Notes under the pieces: model-generated | The model's input: the letters and a program-made list of their open reading frames with translations, nothing else | What the model was told of the DNA's origin: nothing | Databases searched by the model: none | In this document: positions 14,639 to 17,714 of the stretch, piece after piece | Position numbering within the stretch: position 1 is the stretch's first letter | Layout of the letters: each line of letters opens with the position of its first letter | Program-made: the position numbers and the translations under genes | NCBI GenBank assembly: GCA_946887105.1 | Contig: CAMPKJ010000076.1 | Location: 1-17,714 of the forward strand | DNA: 17,714 bases | DNA from: an uncultured Acidobacteriota bacterium | GTDB lineage: Bacteria > Acidobacteriota > Thermoanaerobaculia > Gp7-AA8 | Direction: 5' to 3'

Positions 14639-14650
14639 TTGTCGCAGAAT
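14639..14650. promoter_or_regulatory. Back-to-back -10-like boxes for the zinc-ribbon and kinase genes
   Basis: Reverse GACAAT (14644-14639) is 8 nt before the ATG at 14630. Forward CAGAAT (14645-14650) is 9 nt before the ATG at 14660. They abut without a gap. Both are weaker matches than the other divergent pairs; an AGAGGG close to the kinase ATG could be a poorly spaced ribosome site. Confidence 0.4.
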
Positions 14651-14659
14651 AGAGGGCGC

Positions 14660-16072
14660 ATGGGTGTCGTCGCCAAAGAGATCGAAGCGACCTACGAGGT
14701 GCTCGCGAAGATGGGCGAGGGCGGCATGGGCTCCGTGTACAAGGTCCGGCACCGCTTCTTCGACGAGGTGCGCGTCATCAAGGTGATGGCGGCGGAGATC
14801 GAGACCGTCGACGAATTGAAGGAGCGGTTTCTCGGCGAGGCCAAACGCGGCAAGCAGCTCCGCCATCCCAATCTCGCCGAGGTCATCGACTTCAGCGTGG
14901 CCGCGGACGGCACGTCGTACATGGTCATGGAGTACATCGAAGGAGTGAACCTGCGCGAGCTGATGACGCGCAACAACGGGCCGCTCGATTTCAGGACGCT
15001 CATCCCGATCGCGGAACAGGCGCTGGCGGCGCTGGAGTTTCTGCACTCGCGCAACTTCGTGCATCGCGACATCTCTCCCGACAACATCATGCTCACCAAC
15101 GATCCGAACTTCGCGGAGCCGCGCGTGAAGTTGATCGACCTCGGCATCGCGAAGTCGCTCGAGGCCAACGCGACGAAGCTGACCATGGCCGGGAAGTTCA
15201 TCGGCAAGGTGCAATACGCGTCGCCCGAACAATTCAGCGGACGCGTCGACGGACGCAGCGACCTCTATTCGCTCGGCGTCGTGTTGTACGAACTGCTCAC
15301 CGGCGCGAAGCCGATCACCGGGAAGGACTACTTCCAGATTCTCGGCGGACACGTGACGCGTCCGCCGCGCTCGTTCGCCGAGACCGATCCGGACCGCTTC
15401 GTGCCCGAGCCGGTGCGCGCGGTGGTGCTGAAGGCGCTCGAGAAACGCCCCGAGGATCGCTTCCAGACCGCGGCGGAATTCGCGGAGGCGCTGCGCGCGA
15501 CGCTCGAGCCTGGCGCGGAGCGGACGTTGGAGCAGCCCTTGCCGGTCACGGAGGTGATGACCGCGCCCGCGCCGAAAACCGCGGTGACGACGTCACTGCC
15601 GCGCTGGTATCCGGCGGCTGCGGTCATCGCGTTGTTGTTGCTGGGAGTGGTCGCGGCGATGTGGTGGCAGTCCGCGAGACCAGTGGTGGAGCTCCCGCCG
15701 GTTGTCGTCGCGTCAACCACTACGCCCGCCACGGTTGCGCCGCCCGCATCGACGATGACCGTCGACGCAACCGCGGATGCGACAGTCATCGACGAACCGT
15801 CCGGCCAGCTGCTGATCAATGCACTGCCCTGGGCGCAGGTGACGTCGGTGAAGAACGAGAGCGGTGTCGAGCAGCTCACCGGCGCCGCGGAGACGCCGTT
15901 ATTGCTGGCGTTGCCGCCCGGTAACTACAAAGTGCAGCTCGCGAATCCCCATTCGAAGCGCTCCGTCGTTCTCGACGGCGTGGTGACGGCGAATGCGATC
16001 TCGCGCGTCGAGGCGGAGCTCGATCGCATCGACATCAGTCGTTACATCGACGCGATCGGAATCGGACGGTGA
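14660..16072 (+). CDS. Membrane Ser/Thr protein kinase with extracytoplasmic PEGA-like domain
   Basis: A 470-residue Hanks-type kinase. The Gly-rich loop is GEGGMGSVYK (19-28), the ATP-binding Lys is K41 (VIKVM), the catalytic loop is HRDISPDN (135-142, with Asp137 and Asn142), and the metal-binding motif is DLG (160-162) instead of DFG. GKVQYASPEQ (182-191) marks the P+1 region. One transmembrane helix lies at about 317-336. After a Thr/Pro-rich linker, a PEGA-like beta domain (about 381-450; PLLLALPPGNYKVQL) lies outside. The catalytic-loop Lys is replaced by Ser; I take it as active because the other key residues are intact. The stop overlaps the next gene by GTGA, so it is probably co-expressed with it. 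Confidence 0.93.
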   Translation: MGVVAKEIEATYEVLAKMGEGGMGSVYKVRHRFFDEVRVIKVMAAEIETVDELKERFLGEAKRGKQLRHPNLAEVIDFSVAADGTSYMVMEYIEGVNLRELMTRNNGPLDFRTLIPIAEQALAALEFLHSRNFVHRDISPDNIMLTNDPNFAEPRVKLIDLGIAKSLEANATKLTMAGKFIGKVQYASPEQFSGRVDGRSDLYSLGVVLYELLTGAKPITGKDYFQILGGHVTRPPRSFAETDPDRFVPEPVRAVVLKALEKRPEDRFQTAAEFAEALRATLEPGAERTLEQPLPVTEVMTAPAPKTAVTTSLPRWYPAAAVIALLLLGVVAAMWWQSARPVVELPPVVVASTTTPATVAPPASTMTVDATADATVIDEPSGQLLINALPWAQVTSVKNESGVEQLTGAAETPLLLALPPGNYKVQLANPHSKRSVVLDGVVTANAISRVEAELDRIDISRYIDAIGIGR

Positions 16073-16848
16073 ACGCCATGCGCAGGTTCTTCTTTCTTCT
16101 TCTCTTCGCAACCGCGATTCATGCGCAGGCGCCGACGACGTTCCGCGAAGGCGTGCTCGCCTTCGAGAAGAAAGAATGGAAAGAAGCCGAGCGGCTGATG
16201 CGCGCCACCATCGCAGTGAATCCAAACGAGACTTCAGGCACGGTGAGCATTGCCGGAAGCTGGTTTGAAACCTATGTGCCGCACTACTTCCACGCGCGCG
16301 CATTGGCGCGGCAGGGAAAGTGCGAGGCGGCGCTGAAGGCGTTCGCGGAGACGGAGCGGCAAGGAGTCACGCCGGCCATTCCCGATTTTGCGCGCCATCT
16401 GCAAACGCGCGGAGGCTGCAAGCCGCAGGCGAAACCGGCAAAGCCGAAGGAAGTGCTGATCGAGGCGACCGTGCCATTCGGAGAAGAGCCGGCGCCCGCC
16501 GTCATGCCCGTGGCCGCCCCGCCGCCGCCCGTTGCTCCACTGGCCGCCGATCACACCGCAACGCGCCTCCGCCTGCGTGCCGCGATCAACTCCTACACGC
16601 ACGGCCGCTACGACGAAGCGGTCCGCGTCCTGACGCAGGAGAAGTTCGATGACCGTGCCGCCGCGGCGGAAGCTGCTTTACTTCGCGCGGCCGCGCGTCA
16701 TGCGATGTATCGCATCGGAGGCGAGAAGGATGCCGCGCTGCGTGCGCAGATTGATGTTGACCTGCGCGTCTATCGAGGGTTGCGTCCGAAAGCGAAGCCC
16801 GATCCGCGCCTGTTTCCTCCAACCTTCATCGCATTGACCACGCAGTGA
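16069..16848 (+). CDS. Secreted tetratricopeptide-like protein of unknown function
   Basis: A 259-residue protein with a signal peptide (RRFFFLLLFATAIHAQA) and helical repeats resembling TPR motifs at about 25-120 (FREGVLAFEKKEWKEAERLMRATIAVNP) and again after 165 (AINSYTHGRYDEAVRVLTQE). A Pro-rich linker (about 125-160) separates them. The GTG at 16069 overlaps the kinase stop; an ATG at 16078 starts right at the signal peptide and is an equally good start. Its coupling to a kinase with an outer domain suggests the two work together at the envelope, perhaps with this protein as sensor partner or substrate; that is inference. Confidence 0.85.
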   Translation: MNAMRRFFFLLLFATAIHAQAPTTFREGVLAFEKKEWKEAERLMRATIAVNPNETSGTVSIAGSWFETYVPHYFHARALARQGKCEAALKAFAETERQGVTPAIPDFARHLQTRGGCKPQAKPAKPKEVLIEATVPFGEEPAPAVMPVAAPPPPVAPLAADHTATRLRLRAAINSYTHGRYDEAVRVLTQEKFDDRAAAAEAALLRAAARHAMYRIGGEKDAALRAQIDVDLRVYRGLRPKAKPDPRLFPPTFIALTTQ

Positions 16849-16852
16849 GTCC

Positions 16853-16858
16853 TACAAT
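16853..16858 (+). promoter_or_regulatory. -10 box TACAAT before the small ORF upstream of mtnB
   Basis: TACAAT lies 5 nt after the TPR-gene stop and 7 nt before the ATG at 16866. It looks like a leaderless promoter that starts the methionine-salvage transcript. Confidence 0.5.
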
Positions 16859-16865
16859 TTCGAGG

Positions 16866-16934
16866 ATGCCGAGGTGGCCGAGCTGTAATGACACGCGAGG
16901 ATGGACGCCATCAACGCGCAAAGGTGCACAATAG
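16866..16934 (+). CDS. Possible leaderless 22-codon small ORF upstream of mtnB
   Basis: ATG 7 nt after a TACAAT box opens a 22-codon frame (MPRWPSCNDTRGWTPSTRKG, then AQ and TAG). Two Trp and two Arg-Gly/Thr-Arg steps are present, but no run of Met, Cys or any other control amino acid. Inside it, a hairpin can form: CGCG (16894-16897) with CGCG (16915-16918) and GATGG (16900-16904) with CCATC (16908-16912). Its TAG overlaps the -10-like box of mtnB. Coding is unproven; the transcript leader could equally be an untranslated regulatory RNA. Confidence 0.35.
   Translation: MPRWPSCNDTRGWTPSTRKGAQ
16927..16932 (+). promoter_or_regulatory. -10-like CACAAT for mtnB
   Basis: CACAAT lies 6 nt before the GTG at 16939. 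AGGGAG directly before the GTG is too close to be a normal Shine-Dalgarno site, so a leaderless start is preferred. Confidence 0.35.
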
Positions 16935-16938
16935 GGAG

Positions 16939-17620
16939 GTGACAGCTCCCGACGTCCGCGCGCTCATCTGCGACCTGGCCCCGCTCCTTCTACGACCTCG
17001 GGTGGGTGAGCGGCACGGGCGGCGGCATCTGCATCCGCGACGGCGACGAGGTGGTCATCGCGCCGAGCGGCGTGCAGAAAGAGCGGATGCAGCGGGAGCA
17101 GATGTTCACCCTGGCGCTCGACGGGGCCGTCGTCACGCGGCCTGACGATCCTTCGCTGCGGCCATCGGAGTGCAGCTCGCTCTTTCTGAAGGCAATCCAG
17201 CTGCGCGGCGCGGGTGCGGTGATCCACAGCCACTCGATCCACGCGGTGATGGCCACGCTGTTGTTCCAGACCGAATTTTCCGTCTCGCATCTGGAGATGA
17301 TCAAAGGCATCACCGGCATGGGTTATCACGACCGCCTGGTCGTGCCGATCATCGACAACACCGCGCGTGAATGCGATCTGGCCGACGCGCTCGAAGCCGC
17401 GATCCTCGCGTATCCAGCGACTCACGCCGTGCTCGTGCGCCGTCAGGGCGTGTACGTCTGGGGCCCCGACTGGATCCGCGCGAAGACTCACGCCGAATGC
17501 TATGACTATCTGTTCCGAGCCGCCGTCGAGATGCGGCGTCTCGGAATCCCAACCGTCCAGGGAGGTACTGAAGATGCGAGCCTATCGACTCGAGCAGCCG
17601 GATTCCGCAGTCACCCCTGA
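16939..17620 (+). pseudogene. mtnB: Methylthioribulose-1-phosphate dehydratase with an apparent 1-nt frameshift
   Basis: Class II aldolase-fold enzyme of methionine salvage that dehydrates 5-methylthioribulose-1-phosphate. The N-terminal part (VTAPDVRALICDLA) is in one frame. The rest, from FYDLGWVSGTGGGICIRDGDEVVIAPSGVQKE onward, is in another. Removing one C from the CCCC run at 16979-16982 restores an unbroken LICDLARSFYDLGWVSGTGGG. Zinc-ligand His residues are seen in VIHSHSIHAV and THAECYDYLF. The downstream frame is otherwise intact and continues 47 bp past the mtnD start. A real mutation, a sequencing error in the C run, or programmed shifting are all possible; I favour sequencing error or a very recent mutation because the downstream reading frame is unspoiled. 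A longer start at 16888 is less likely. Confidence 0.85.
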
Positions 17621-17714
17621 CACCCTCGCGGCGCGTGGCGTTTTGTCGTGGTCCGTTCCCGCCGACGACGCGTCGCGCGCGGAGCTGATCGAACGCGTCA
17701 AGCGCGATCACGGC
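17574..17714 (+). CDS. mtnD: Acireductone dioxygenase, N-terminal part (cut by the window end)
   Basis: A 47-codon fragment starting MRAYRLEQPDSAVTPDTLAA and continuing RGVLSWSVPADDASRAELIE resembles the N-terminus of acireductone dioxygenase: a short N-terminal strand, then a GVLYW-like segment and an acidic helix. The metal-binding His/Glu residues lie beyond the window. A GGAGG 9 nt upstream of the ATG supports the start. The location directly after mtnB fits the methionine salvage pathway, in which it oxidises the acireductone made from the MtnB product. It overlaps the mtnB frame by 47 bp. The identification rests on weak N-terminal similarity plus context. Confidence 0.72.
   Translation, partial: MRAYRLEQPDSAVTPDTLAARGVLSWSVPADDASRAELIERVKRDHG

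Noticed and set aside
14660..16072. Pseudokinase reading because of the Ser in the HRDISPDN loop and DLG
   Set aside because: The Gly-rich loop, ATP-binding Lys, catalytic Asp and Asn are all present, and bacterial kinases with this loop are common, so loss of activity is not supported.
16861..16890. A tRNA-like beginning (GCCGAGGTGGCCGAGCTG resembles the 5' end of tRNA-Leu/Ser)
   Set aside because: No anticodon arm, T-arm or matching 3' acceptor strand follows within 100 nt.

Overview
The window reads as a GC-rich, gene-dense bacterial chromosome with housekeeping and envelope genes on both strands. No phage, transposase, CRISPR or antibiotic-resistance gene is visible. Twin-arginine (Tat) transport genes, a FYDLN-type acidic protein, a membrane Ser/Thr kinase with an outer PEGA-like domain, and a CmoB-like methyltransferase together suggest an Acidobacteriota-like (or deltaproteobacterial-grade) organism. 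That placement is inference from gene content, not a marker-gene result.

Layout: a truncated parvulin isomerase gene ends at 733 with a clean terminator, followed by a small unknown protein. The reverse-strand pair tatA-tatC comes next, then a forward block: an S41 processing protease, the FYDLN protein, a lemA-TPM-TPM operon, folK and a methyltransferase. After a palindromic repeat, three reverse genes follow: an M23 lipoprotein, radA and a peptidoglycan-binding/chitosanase-like protein. Then come forward pheA and a secreted unknown, reverse ansA, forward MmcQ/YjbR, a reverse zinc-ribbon/PH membrane protein, and forward Ser/Thr kinase and tetratricopeptide-like protein genes. The right edge holds the start of a methionine salvage operon: mtnB, which carries an apparent 1-nt frameshift, and a partial mtnD.

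The strongest finding is a complete phenylalanine attenuator before pheA. A 22-codon leader peptide has five Phe codons within codons 3-11, followed by mutually exclusive 1:2, 2:3 (antiterminator) and 3:4 (terminator) hairpins. The leader begins 9 nt after a TACAAT -10 box, so it looks leaderless.

That layout is part of a wider pattern. About a dozen genes, on both strands, have a -10-like hexamer 6-10 nt before the start codon and no convincing Shine-Dalgarno site. Downstream genes in operons do have GGAGG-type sites. Three divergent gene pairs have only 21-29 bp between start codons, with back-to-back or overlapping -10 boxes. A second pattern is a family of palindromic repeats built from TTCCTCGG/CCGAGGAA units, found at three gene 3' ends, one of them read through as the C-terminal tail of TatA.
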